A stretch of 26,652 nucleotides of DNA from a virus. Positions within the stretch are counted from its first letter, which is position 1. Each line of letters begins with the position of its first letter. The position numbers and the translations under genes are program-made. Location of the stretch: positions 1 through 26,652 of IMG/VR virus record IMGVR_UViG_3300010150_000130. One strand, written 5' to 3'. Below the pieces are notes generated by a model, which saw only the letters and a list, made by a program, of their open reading frames with translations, was not told the origin of the DNA and ran no database searches. Shown one piece after another: positions 19,312-26,652 of the stretch.

Positions 19312-20805
19312 ATGCAACTAGATATAGATACTGTTACAAAGCATCTTCACTTGCTGTCTCCAAGCAAGCAAAAAGAAGTTCTCACGCTTCTTGATCAGTT
19401 AAGTGCCGCAAAAAATAAAGCTTTGTCTCAGAAGGACTTTCTTTCTTTTGTAAAAGAAGTATGGCCTGCCTTTATTGAAGGCGCTCATCACAAAATCATG
19501 GCAGATGCGTTCAATAGAATTGCCGATGGGACCCTCAAAAGGCTTATAGTAAATATGCCACCACGACATACTAAGTCAGAATTTGCATCACATCTTTTTC
19601 CTGCGTGGTACTTGGGAAGATTTCCAGATAGGAAGGTTATTCAGACTGCTCATACAGCAGAGCTTGCAGTAGGCTTTGGTCGTAAGGTACGTAACTTAGT
19701 AGGCTCAGAAGTTTATCAAAAAATATTTAATGATGTTTCTTTGAGTACAGACTCCAAAGCTGCAGGTAGGTGGAACACCAATCAGGACGGTGACTACTTT
19801 GCTATTGGTGTTGGGGGTGCTGTAACGGGTAAGGGTGCTGACATCTTGATCGTAGATGATCCACATTCTGAGCAGGAAGCTGCGCTTAATGATCCATCCG
19901 TATATGATAAAACGTATGAATGGTATACTTCAGGTCCTCGTCAGAGGCTACAGCCTGGGGGTGCCATATGTTTAGTTATGACCCGTTGGTCAAAAAAGGA
20001 TCTAACGGGAAGTATTATTAAGGCATCTATAGAAAGAGGTGGTGCGGATGAGTGGGAAGTTATAGAGTTTCCCGCAATACTTCCTAGCGGCAAACCAATG
20101 TGGCCTGGGTTCTGGCCAATTGATCAGCTTGAGGCATTGAAGGCGGAACTGCCCGTCGGTAAGTGGGCTGCCCAGTATCAACAAGATCCCACCTCTGAAG
20201 AATCTGCAATCATCAAACGTGAGTGGTGGCAGGAGTGGCCTAAGAAGAATCCTCCTTCGTGTGAATTTGTTATTCAATCTTGGGATACTGCGTTTCTTGC
20301 AAAGGAGACTGCAGATTATAGTGCGTGTACTACATGGGGAGTTTTTACAGATGAAAATGATGTGGCAAACATTATTCTTTTAGATGCGTTTCAAGAACGC
20401 CTAGAGTTTCCTGACTTGAAGTCTAGGGCCTATGAAATGTATAAAGAATATGATCCAGACGCTTTTATTGTTGAGGCCAAAGCAGCAGGCACTCCTTTAA
20501 TTTTTGAGTTACGTAGAATGGGAATACCTGTAGGGGAGTATACCCCTAGCAGGGGTAAAGATAAGATTGCTAGAGTAAATGCTGTATCAGATTTATTTTC
20601 ATCTGGGCATGTTTGGGCGCCTAAGACGAGATGGGCCGAAATGGTTATAGAAGAGTTCGCTGCGTTTCCCACTGGCGACCATGATGATTTAGTAGACTCT
20701 TCGACACAGGCACTGTTGCGTTTTCGTCAGGGTGGATTTATCCGCATAGAAAGCGATGAAGAGGAAGAAGAGTTCCTTCTTAATAGAAAAGCAGATTATT
20801 ATTAA
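19312..20805 (+). CDS. terL: Terminase large subunit
   Basis: A 497-residue packaging motor and nuclease. The ATPase part has a terminase-type Walker A, NMPPRHTKS (81-89), Walker B LIVDDPH (Asp182/183) and coupling motif LVMTRW (222-226). The RNase H-like nuclease part has IQSWDTAF (Asp325), the FIVEAK block (Glu388) and GDHDDLVDS (Asp456, 458, 459). The WDTA... and ERLEFPDLK blocks fit the terminase C-terminal family used by many podo- and siphoviruses. It hydrolyses ATP to pump DNA into the prohead and cuts concatemers. No obvious ribosome binding site precedes the ATG; coupling to the gene ending 3 bases upstream is likely. Confidence 0.92.
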   Translation: MQLDIDTVTKHLHLLSPSKQKEVLTLLDQLSAAKNKALSQKDFLSFVKEVWPAFIEGAHHKIMADAFNRIADGTLKRLIVNMPPRHTKSEFASHLFPAWYLGRFPDRKVIQTAHTAELAVGFGRKVRNLVGSEVYQKIFNDVSLSTDSKAAGRWNTNQDGDYFAIGVGGAVTGKGADILIVDDPHSEQEAALNDPSVYDKTYEWYTSGPRQRLQPGGAICLVMTRWSKKDLTGSIIKASIERGGADEWEVIEFPAILPSGKPMWPGFWPIDQLEALKAELPVGKWAAQYQQDPTSEESAIIKREWWQEWPKKNPPSCEFVIQSWDTAFLAKETADYSACTTWGVFTDENDVANIILLDAFQERLEFPDLKSRAYEMYKEYDPDAFIVEAKAAGTPLIFELRRMGIPVGEYTPSRGKDKIARVNAVSDLFSSGHVWAPKTRWAEMVIEEFAAFPTGDHDDLVDSSTQALLRFRQGGFIRIESDEEEEEFLLNRKADYY

Positions 20806-20866
20806 GAGTTGACTCTTTGTTAATATTTCCTCATTGTGTATGTTAGCTTAAGCAGAGGAAAAATCC

Positions 20867-23338
20867 GTGGCAATAGACAAATCAATAGAAGCTCTTCTGA
20901 ATCAAGATGAATTTGATATGGGGCCTGACGGCCTTACTGTAGTTGAAGATCAAGAGATTCCCGATGATTCATTAGTTACAGAAATGGACGATGGTAGTAT
21001 GGTCGTTGATTTTGATCCTATGGCAGAAGAGGGAATGGGTGGTGACTCATTTGAATCTAACCTTGCCGAATTTATAGATGAAAATGAATTATCTGCATTA
21101 GCCTCAGAGTTAGTATCTCAGTTTGAATCTGATAAAGAAAGTAGATCTGACTGGGAACAGACCTATGAGCAGGGCCTAGATCAACTGGGATTGGAAATTG
21201 AAGATCGAACTACACCGTGGGCAGGAGCTTGTGGCGTATTCCATCCGATGCTTTCTGAGGCAGTTGTTCGTTTCCAGAGTCAGACTATTCAGGAAATCAT
21301 ACCTGCACAGGGTCCAGTAAAGACTCATGTGTGGGGTAAGTTTGATGAAGAAAAGGCAGCCCAAGCGAAAAGAGTTCAGGAGTATTTGAATTATCAGCTT
21401 ATAGAAGTGATGACGGAGTATAGATCAGAAACAGAGAAGCTGTTATTTAGCTTGCCTTTAGCTGGATCTGCTTTCCGTAAAATCTACTTTGATCCGTCAC
21501 TTGGCAGACCTACCTCTATGTTTGTTCCAGCAGAAGACTTCGTTGTTGCGTATGACGAAGCAGATTTGGGGCAATCAGAACGCTATACTCATGTAATGAC
21601 TCGAAGTGCTAACCAGATAAAGAAATTACAGGTAAGTGGATTTTATAGAGACGTAGAGCTTGTGTCCTCTAATGTAGAAGATAATCCTATTACAGAGAAA
21701 TATAATGAAATTGGAGGCGTGTCTCCCTCATACGAACATGGTGAAAGACATCAGCTTTTAGAAATGCATGTTGATGTTGATCTTCCAGGATATGAAGACG
21801 AAGACGGAGTAGCGCTTCCGTATGTTATTACGATTGACAAGGGCAATAACGATATTCTTTCTATCTACAGGAATTGGGATGAAGAAGATGTGCATAGACA
21901 AAAGCTTCAGCACTTTGTCCACTACGGATATGTTCCTGGAATCGGATTTTATAATCTTGGTCTAATTCACATGATTGGAGGACTAGCCAAGTCCGCTACT
22001 AGCTTGCTTAGACAGTTGGTTGATGCGGGTACACTATCCAATCTACCAGGAGGATTAAAGACTCGTGGACTTAGAATCAAAGGCGACGACACGCCTATCA
22101 TGCCAGGAGAGTTTAGAGACGTTGATGTCCCAGGCGGGGTTATTCGCGATAACATCACCTTCCTTCCTTATAAGGAACCTTCTTCGGTCCTTTATCAGTT
22201 ACTGGGCAACATAGTTGAAGAAGGAAGACGATTTGCTTCGATGGCAGATCTTAAAGTAGCGGACATGAATCAAGAGGCCCCAGTGGGAACCACTCTTGCG
22301 ATCATGGAACGAGCTATGAAGGTCCAATCTGCGATTCAGGCTAGAATACATGCCAGCTTAAAGCAAGAGTATAAAATTTTAGCGAAAATTGTGCGCGATT
22401 ATACAGATCCAGCATATCCTTATGAAACAGAAGACGGTGAAGGAATTAAGGCTGAAGACTTCGATGATCGCATTGATGTTATTCCAGTATCAGATCCGAA
22501 TGCATCAACAATGGCACAAAGAATTATGCAGTATCAAGCAGCACTGCAGTTAGCACAGCAGTCTCCAAACTTGTACGATATGCCGTTACTACACAGACAA
22601 ATGATGGAGCTTATCGGTATTCCTAATGCAGAACGGGTAGTTCCGAATCAAGAAGAAGTTCCACCTAAAGATCCTATTACTGAAAATCAGGACATGCTTA
22701 CACTTTCTCCTGTTAAAGCGTATGAATACCAGGATCACGAAGCACATATGCGTGTTCACATGGCGCTTAAAAATGATCCGCAACTAGCGCAGGAAGTTCA
22801 AAATAGCCCTGCGGGTGGCGCAGTAAGTGGTGCATTAGATGCACATGTCCGTGAACACTTAGCATTTGTTTTCCGAAAGCAGATAGAAGAAGAGCTTGGT
22901 ATCACGCTACCACCTGCAGAAGAGCAGTTGCCGCCTAGACTTGAGTCACAACTCGCTAAACTTGTGGCTGACGCTGCCGATCAAATGATGGGCAAGAAGC
23001 AACAGCAACAGCAGGCAGAGGAGGCGGCCCAGCAACAACAAGATCCGATTGTTCAAATGCGTGAACGCGAGGTTGCTACACTTGAACAAGAGCAACAACG
23101 CAAGCAAGCAGCAGATCAGGCCAAACAACAGATTGATTTACAGAAGCTGGATGTTGAGCGACAGAAGATTGCGGCCAAAGAACGCACTGATATGGCAGAA
23201 TTGAGCCTTGAAGAGCAGGCATTAAAGCTAAAATCGGAAATTGAGTCCGAAAAATTAGACGCAGACCTAGAAATTAAGGGGTTTGAGCTAGGACTTAAGG
23301 CCAACCAAGACAGAAACGGAAATAATAATGGCCGATAG
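20867..23338 (+). CDS. Portal protein (P22-type, long)
   Basis: An 823-residue portal starting at GTG, with AGAGGAAAAA upstream. Residues about 80-560 form the portal core (SDWEQTYEQGLDQLGLE; TTPWAGACGVFHPMLSEAVV; LPLAGSAFRKIYFDP; MFVPAEDFVV). The tail (about 690-810) is a Gln/Lys/Glu-rich coiled coil, matching the helical barrel extension of P22-like portals. A dodecameric ring of this protein forms the DNA gate at the capsid vertex and docks the terminase. The acidic N-terminal 60 residues are typical of these long portals. It overlaps the next gene by 11 bases. Confidence 0.88.
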   Translation: MAIDKSIEALLNQDEFDMGPDGLTVVEDQEIPDDSLVTEMDDGSMVVDFDPMAEEGMGGDSFESNLAEFIDENELSALASELVSQFESDKESRSDWEQTYEQGLDQLGLEIEDRTTPWAGACGVFHPMLSEAVVRFQSQTIQEIIPAQGPVKTHVWGKFDEEKAAQAKRVQEYLNYQLIEVMTEYRSETEKLLFSLPLAGSAFRKIYFDPSLGRPTSMFVPAEDFVVAYDEADLGQSERYTHVMTRSANQIKKLQVSGFYRDVELVSSNVEDNPITEKYNEIGGVSPSYEHGERHQLLEMHVDVDLPGYEDEDGVALPYVITIDKGNNDILSIYRNWDEEDVHRQKLQHFVHYGYVPGIGFYNLGLIHMIGGLAKSATSLLRQLVDAGTLSNLPGGLKTRGLRIKGDDTPIMPGEFRDVDVPGGVIRDNITFLPYKEPSSVLYQLLGNIVEEGRRFASMADLKVADMNQEAPVGTTLAIMERAMKVQSAIQARIHASLKQEYKILAKIVRDYTDPAYPYETEDGEGIKAEDFDDRIDVIPVSDPNASTMAQRIMQYQAALQLAQQSPNLYDMPLLHRQMMELIGIPNAERVVPNQEEVPPKDPITENQDMLTLSPVKAYEYQDHEAHMRVHMALKNDPQLAQEVQNSPAGGAVSGALDAHVREHLAFVFRKQIEEELGITLPPAEEQLPPRLESQLAKLVADAADQMMGKKQQQQQAEEAAQQQQDPIVQMREREVATLEQEQQRKQAADQAKQQIDLQKLDVERQKIAAKERTDMAELSLEEQALKLKSEIESEKLDADLEIKGFELGLKANQDRNGNNNGR

Positions 23339-23516
23339 TGTGCTACGGCTGTTAAAAAAAGCAATTAGAGAGCAGATGAACGAGCTTGCAGACCATTTAG
23401 CGATAGGAAATGCTAAAGATATGGAAGATTATCGTAAGATTACTGGTATTATTGAGGGCCTAGCATGGACAGAACGTGAAATTATTGACCTAGAGGACAG
23501 AATTAAGGATATGTAG
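23328..23516 (+). CDS. Small conserved head-region protein
   Basis: A 62-residue all-helical protein (ADHLAIGNAKDMEDYRKITG; GLAWTEREIIDLEDRIKDM). Proteins with this AKD.xxY...GxIxGLAxxEREIxDLxxR pattern lie right after the portal gene in many podoviruses. A role in head assembly is likely but the precise one is unknown. It overlaps the portal stop by 11 bases and shares one base with the next start. Confidence 0.65.
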   Translation: MADSVLRLLKKAIREQMNELADHLAIGNAKDMEDYRKITGIIEGLAWTEREIIDLEDRIKDM

Positions 23517-23701
23517 TGACATTAAAGTGGCAATCTCTGGTTCAGCTAGGTAAATATTTCGGTGTCATTGACAAAGAAGATGCCGAAGCCTTTGTTGAGC
23601 CAGAAGTAAATGATTTTAAGTTTGATATAGACCATAATGGAGAGCTTTGGGTGTCAGTCCCAAAGAAAAAAAGCAGTAAAAAAGACAAACCTTCTAATTA
23701 G
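23516..23701 (+). CDS. Small hypothetical head-region protein
   Basis: A 61-residue protein starting at GTG, whose first base is the last base of the preceding TAG, with AAGGAT upstream. It has a helix LVQLGKYFGVIDKEDAEAF, a strand region DFKFDIDHNGELWVSV and a Lys-rich tail. Position suggests a head or packaging accessory. Not recognised. Confidence 0.6.
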   Translation: MTLKWQSLVQLGKYFGVIDKEDAEAFVEPEVNDFKFDIDHNGELWVSVPKKKSSKKDKPSN

Positions 23702-23746
23702 AAGCGCGACCGTCCGAAAGGATGCAACAATTTAACGAGAGGTCAC

Positions 23747-24166
23747 ATGACTAAGCTCGCGAAAGAAGTAGAAAACCCTGTTATTGATGTCGAAGACATC
23801 ACGTTTGAGAGAGAAGGCAGTTCTTCTCGCACCGCAACACAACTACCCGTGCCAAAAGGCTATAAGTTATTGATTGCACTCCCCAGTGTAGCCGAAACTA
23901 CAGAGGGTGGCATCATTAAGTCGGTACAAAGTCAACAAGACGAAGCAATCGCGACTGTTGTAGGCTTTGTATTGAAGATGGGACCCGATGCTTACGCTAA
24001 TTATGGTCGATTTCCCACTGGACCCTACTGTGAAGAGGGTGATTGGGTAGTTTTTCGAGCATTTAGTGGTACAAGAATCAAAATTCATGGTAAAGAGTTC
24101 CGCTTGATCAACGATGATACGGTTGAAGCGGTTGTTGAAGACCCTAGAGGCGTGGAGAGAGCATAA
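23747..24166 (+). CDS. GroES-like co-chaperonin fold protein
   Basis: A 139-residue protein. From residue 35, PKGYKLLIALPSVAETTEGG is the GroES-type first strand and roof region. VVGFVLKMGPDAYANYG, EEGDWVVFRAFSGTRIKI and EFRLINDDTVEAVV follow the co-chaperonin order of strands. The segment equivalent to the mobile loop (GGIIKSVQSQQDEA) lies in the usual place. Host GroES is about 97 residues, so this has an extra N-terminal arm. By analogy with T4 gp31 it may help host GroEL fold the capsid protein encoded just downstream, or it may be a structural protein using this fold. GAGAGGTCAC precedes the ATG. Confidence 0.68.
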   Translation: MTKLAKEVENPVIDVEDITFEREGSSSRTATQLPVPKGYKLLIALPSVAETTEGGIIKSVQSQQDEAIATVVGFVLKMGPDAYANYGRFPTGPYCEEGDWVVFRAFSGTRIKIHGKEFRLINDDTVEAVVEDPRGVERA

Positions 24167-25182
24167 TGAGTGAAGAAACTGGAAGAATGGCCGAAGAAGA
24201 CAAGTTTTTAGGGGTAAGAACCACTATAGAACCGCCTTCAGAGGACGTAGAACAGGCAAAATCTGAAGATTTTGAGGTTAGTGTTGTAGATGACCGATCA
24301 AAAGAAGATCAAAGGCATGCTCCACTGGACAAAGAGGGAAATTTACTCAAAAAACAAGGGCAAGACCTTGAAGAGTACGGTGGAAAGGTAAAAGATAGGA
24401 TTGGTAAGCTAAAAAAGGACTATCACACCGAGCGTAGGGCAAAAGAAGCGGCAGAAGCCGAGTCAAGCGAGGCAGTTAACTACAGTCGTGCCATGCAGGT
24501 GGAAAATCAGCGACTTTTGCAACTGGTTCGCAATTCTCAGGCTGCATTAACCGATCAAGCGAAGAGTCGTGCGGCTTCTAACCTTGCTCTTGCAGAAGAT
24601 AACTTTAAAAAGGCACATGAGTCGGGTGATTCCCAAGAAATAGCTGAAGCACAGAAAAATCTAACAAATGCACAGCTAGGGCAGGCATATGCGCCTAATG
24701 TTTCCCAAAAGATTATTGATAACTGGCAGCAGCAAGTAAGACAGCAAGAACAAGCGGCAGCACAGCAGACTCCATACGTACCAGAGGTGCCGCAAGTAGA
24801 TCCAGACCCAAAAGCGGTGGAGTGGCAGGAAAATAATCAATGGTTTGGTGAAGATACTGAGATGACTAGCTTTGCTTACGGTGTTCACGAAAGACTTGTT
24901 AATCAAGAAGGTATTGACCCAGACTCTCAAGAGTACTACGATTTGATAGATCAACGAATGGGAGAAGTTTTTCCATCGCGCTTCAGTAGAGGCAATAATG
25001 AAGAAACTATTATTGTTGATACTGCGACGACTCGTAAGACGAGTCCCGTGGCTGCAGCCTCTAGGAATAGTGGCGCATCACCACGCAAAGTAACATTAAC
25101 ACATACACAGGTAAGGCTCGCGAAACGCCTTGGCCTAACTCCGCAGCAATATGCTGCACAGCTTATGAAGGAGAGAAATTAA
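24166..25182 (+). CDS. Putative scaffolding protein
   Basis: A 338-residue hydrophilic protein. The first 80 residues are acidic, residues about 80-215 are a long coiled coil (KVKDRIGKLKKDYHTERRAK; QQQVRQQEQAAAQQT), then a Pro-rich linker, and a short basic helix-turn end (RLAKRLGLTPQQYAAQLMKE). Composition, length and place between portal and capsid genes match scaffolding proteins, which shape the prohead and leave before packaging; the basic C-terminal helix would bind the coat protein. It starts on the TAATG overlap with the previous gene. Confidence 0.72.
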   Translation: MSEETGRMAEEDKFLGVRTTIEPPSEDVEQAKSEDFEVSVVDDRSKEDQRHAPLDKEGNLLKKQGQDLEEYGGKVKDRIGKLKKDYHTERRAKEAAEAESSEAVNYSRAMQVENQRLLQLVRNSQAALTDQAKSRAASNLALAEDNFKKAHESGDSQEIAEAQKNLTNAQLGQAYAPNVSQKIIDNWQQQVRQQEQAAAQQTPYVPEVPQVDPDPKAVEWQENNQWFGEDTEMTSFAYGVHERLVNQEGIDPDSQEYYDLIDQRMGEVFPSRFSRGNNEETIIVDTATTRKTSPVAAASRNSGASPRKVTLTHTQVRLAKRLGLTPQQYAAQLMKERN

Positions 25183-25183
25183 A

Positions 25184-25651
25184 ATGGCCGAAGAACGCGC
25201 ACCACGGGAACCGCGGAATTTAGATAGTCGTGAAAACGAATCTAGAGATAAATCCTGGGAACCTGCATCAATTTTACCAGATCCAGAGCCACAAGATGGC
25301 TATGTGTTTAGGTGGATTCGTACATCAATGGTTGGCAATGCTGATAACACCAACGTATCTAAAAGATTTAGAGAAGGTTGGGAACCAGTAAGGGCCGAAG
25401 ACCATCCTGAACTTCAAATTATGAGCGATCATAAATCTGAATGGGGTGAAAAGGGTGGTATTGAAGTTGGCGGACTACTACTGTGCAAAGCTCCACAAGA
25501 ACTAGTGGAGCAACGTCGTGACTACTACAAGAAGCATGCAGAATCACAGATGCAAGCCGTTGACAATAATTATATGCGTGAGAACGATCCAAGGATGCCA
25601 GTTCTTGCGCCTGATAGAAAAACTCGTATAGCATTTGGCGGTAATCGCTAG
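25184..25651 (+). CDS. Conserved head-region structural protein
   Basis: A 155-residue protein with a charged N-terminus, then QDGYVFRWIRTSMVGNADN, SKRFREGWEPVRAEDHPEL and GGLLLCKAPQELVEQRRDYY. This block occurs beside scaffold genes in many phages of this type. The precise job is unknown. It starts one base after the scaffold stop, with GGAGAGAAA upstream. Confidence 0.65.
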   Translation: MAEERAPREPRNLDSRENESRDKSWEPASILPDPEPQDGYVFRWIRTSMVGNADNTNVSKRFREGWEPVRAEDHPELQIMSDHKSEWGEKGGIEVGGLLLCKAPQELVEQRRDYYKKHAESQMQAVDNNYMRENDPRMPVLAPDRKTRIAFGGNR

Positions 25652-25688
25652 TGCTTTGATAAACAAATGAACTAAATAGGGTATTATT

Positions 25689-26306
25689 ATGGCTACTTCA
25701 GCTTCACCGTATGGAGCTAGGCCCATTGGTACATTAAGTGCGTCAGGCTCGTTTACGGGCAAGACTCGTAATTTACCAATTATCACAACTTATGGAACTG
25801 CTATTTTTAATGGCGATTTTGTTAAGATTGCAGCAGACGGTACAGTCGCAAAAGATACTGGGACTACCGCCTTGACTAGTTGTGGTATTTTTATGGGCTG
25901 TTCTTATACAGATCCAACAAGTGGACAGAAGACGTTTAGTGACCAATGGCCCGCATCGAATGCAGCAACTGATGCAATGGCTTACGTCTTAGACGATCCG
26001 AATGTCGTATTTCAAATGCAAGGTGACGAGGCAGTGAACACCACAGACCGTGGACTTAACGCGTCTGTTGTTCAGACTGCTGGTAGCACTTCGATTGGAA
26101 AATCCAAGAACGCTTTGGATGGTTCAACACCAGCTACCACGAATACACTTCCTCTTCGTATCCTCGACTTTGTCGATGGACCGATGAGCTTGCCTCCGAA
26201 GGGAACAACCGCGAGCGATGCCTATCCTGACGTTATTGTGAAATTCAATGCCGCGTCGAGTGGGTCAGCCTCTAATCATTCATATTTAAACGCCACTGGC
26301 GTATAA
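25689..26306 (+). CDS. Putative head decoration or fibre-like protein
   Basis: A 205-residue protein rich in Thr, Ser, Ala and Gly, with predicted beta strands and no charged clusters. SPYGARPIGTLSASGSFTGK followed by GTAIFNGDFVKIAADG is a start motif seen in proteins just before the major capsid gene of marine and other phages. Its size and composition suit a capsid decoration protein. The specific role is inferred. AGGGT precedes the ATG; the capsid gene follows after 14 bases. Confidence 0.62.
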   Translation: MATSASPYGARPIGTLSASGSFTGKTRNLPIITTYGTAIFNGDFVKIAADGTVAKDTGTTALTSCGIFMGCSYTDPTSGQKTFSDQWPASNAATDAMAYVLDDPNVVFQMQGDEAVNTTDRGLNASVVQTAGSTSIGKSKNALDGSTPATTNTLPLRILDFVDGPMSLPPKGTTASDAYPDVIVKFNAASSGSASNHSYLNATGV

Positions 26307-26320
26307 TAGGAGACTGACAA

Positions 26321-26652
26321 ATGGCTATATCACGCGCTCAATTACTCAAAGAACTTTTACCTGGGCTTAATGCTCTCTTTGGGATGGAATATGCACGGTA
26401 CGATGACGAGCATAGTGAAATCTATGAGACTGAAAGTTCGGATCGGTCCTTTGAGGAAGAAGTAAAGCTTTCGGGCTTCGACGCTGCTCCCGTTAAAGAT
26501 GAGGGAGACGCAATTTCTTACGACGCTGCACAGGAGAGCTTCACGGCTCGCTACAACCATGAGACCATCGCCATGGGCTTTGCTATTACCGAGGAAGCAA
26601 TGGAAGATAATCTCTATGATTCTCTGTCGGCTCGTTATACTAAGGCTTTGGC
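26321..26652 (+). CDS. Major capsid protein, N-terminal part (cut by window end)
   Basis: The first 110 residues of a larger protein, open to the end of the window. SEIYETESSDRSFEEEVKLS, FDAAPVKDEGDAISYD and HETIAMGFAITEEAMEDNLY followed by SLSARYTKALA are the usual N-terminal blocks of a HK97-fold-type phage major head protein. AGGAGACTGACAA precedes the ATG. The rest lies outside the window, so the fold and length cannot be checked. Confidence 0.85.
   Translation, partial: MAISRAQLLKELLPGLNALFGMEYARYDDEHSEIYETESSDRSFEEEVKLSGFDAAPVKDEGDAISYDAAQESFTARYNHETIAMGFAITEEAMEDNLYDSLSARYTKAL

Noticed and set aside
20809-20844. Promoter before the portal gene (TTGACT)
   Set aside because: No acceptable -10 box at normal spacing; the portal is more likely read from upstream.
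1-26652. CRISPR array, integrase, attachment site or rRNA gene
   Set aside because: No regularly spaced direct repeats and no recombinase or rRNA-like sequence seen.

Overview
This window is part of the genome of a double-stranded DNA tailed bacteriophage (Caudoviricetes). The evidence is a late gene module in the usual order: a small-terminase-like protein, the large terminase, a long P22-type portal, two small head-region proteins, a GroES-like protein, a scaffold-like protein, a head protein, a decoration-like protein, and the start of a major capsid protein. A replication and recombination module also lies here. The portal type suggests a podovirus-like phage. No polymerase, tail, lysis or integrase gene is visible, so this is only part of a genome. 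The host cannot be read from the sequence.

Layout. 122-2623 (minus) is a tightly overlapping recombination operon: a DUF1071-type annealing protein, a RecB/Cas4-like nuclease, two tandem paralogous small proteins and a ribbon-helix-helix protein. 2712-4921 (plus) holds a RusA-like resolvase and a primase-helicase with zinc ribbon, TOPRIM and RecA-like parts. 4900-16127 (minus) is a long leftward early/middle region of about 20 mostly small genes. It includes a SpoT/MESH1-like HD protein and a MoxR-type AAA+ ATPase, unknown helical protein and metallopeptidase-VWA trio. 16301-16738 (plus) is a small-terminase-like gene. 16739-18853 is an unusual island with one leftward gene (17221-18102) flanked on both sides by dense RNA-like hairpins. 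18854-26652 (plus) is the head-morphogenesis operon.

Regulation. Two dispersed motif families stand out. An AT-rich element built around TGTTCAAAAATTATTTT or its relatives occurs in eight places near leftward gene starts, six of them immediately before start codons or gene clusters. A G4-5 A3 T4 C4-5 palindrome occurs seven times, six of them between 13.0 and 16.8 kb, some between genes and some inside reading frames. Both look like sites for dedicated regulators, or, for the first, phage promoters or translation leaders.

The most unusual part is 16.8-18.6 kb, between the two terminase-like genes. It carries a roughly 0.9 kb gene of higher GC than its neighbours with no recognisable family, a strong intrinsic terminator after it, a terminator-like hairpin just before its ribosome binding site, and two highly structured flanks (about 320 and 420 nt). 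The flanks include a three-way-junction-like fold, a duplicated hairpin core and several loops sharing CCTCA. It reads as a structured RNA plus protein cassette. No known large RNA class or mobile element could be assigned from sequence alone.
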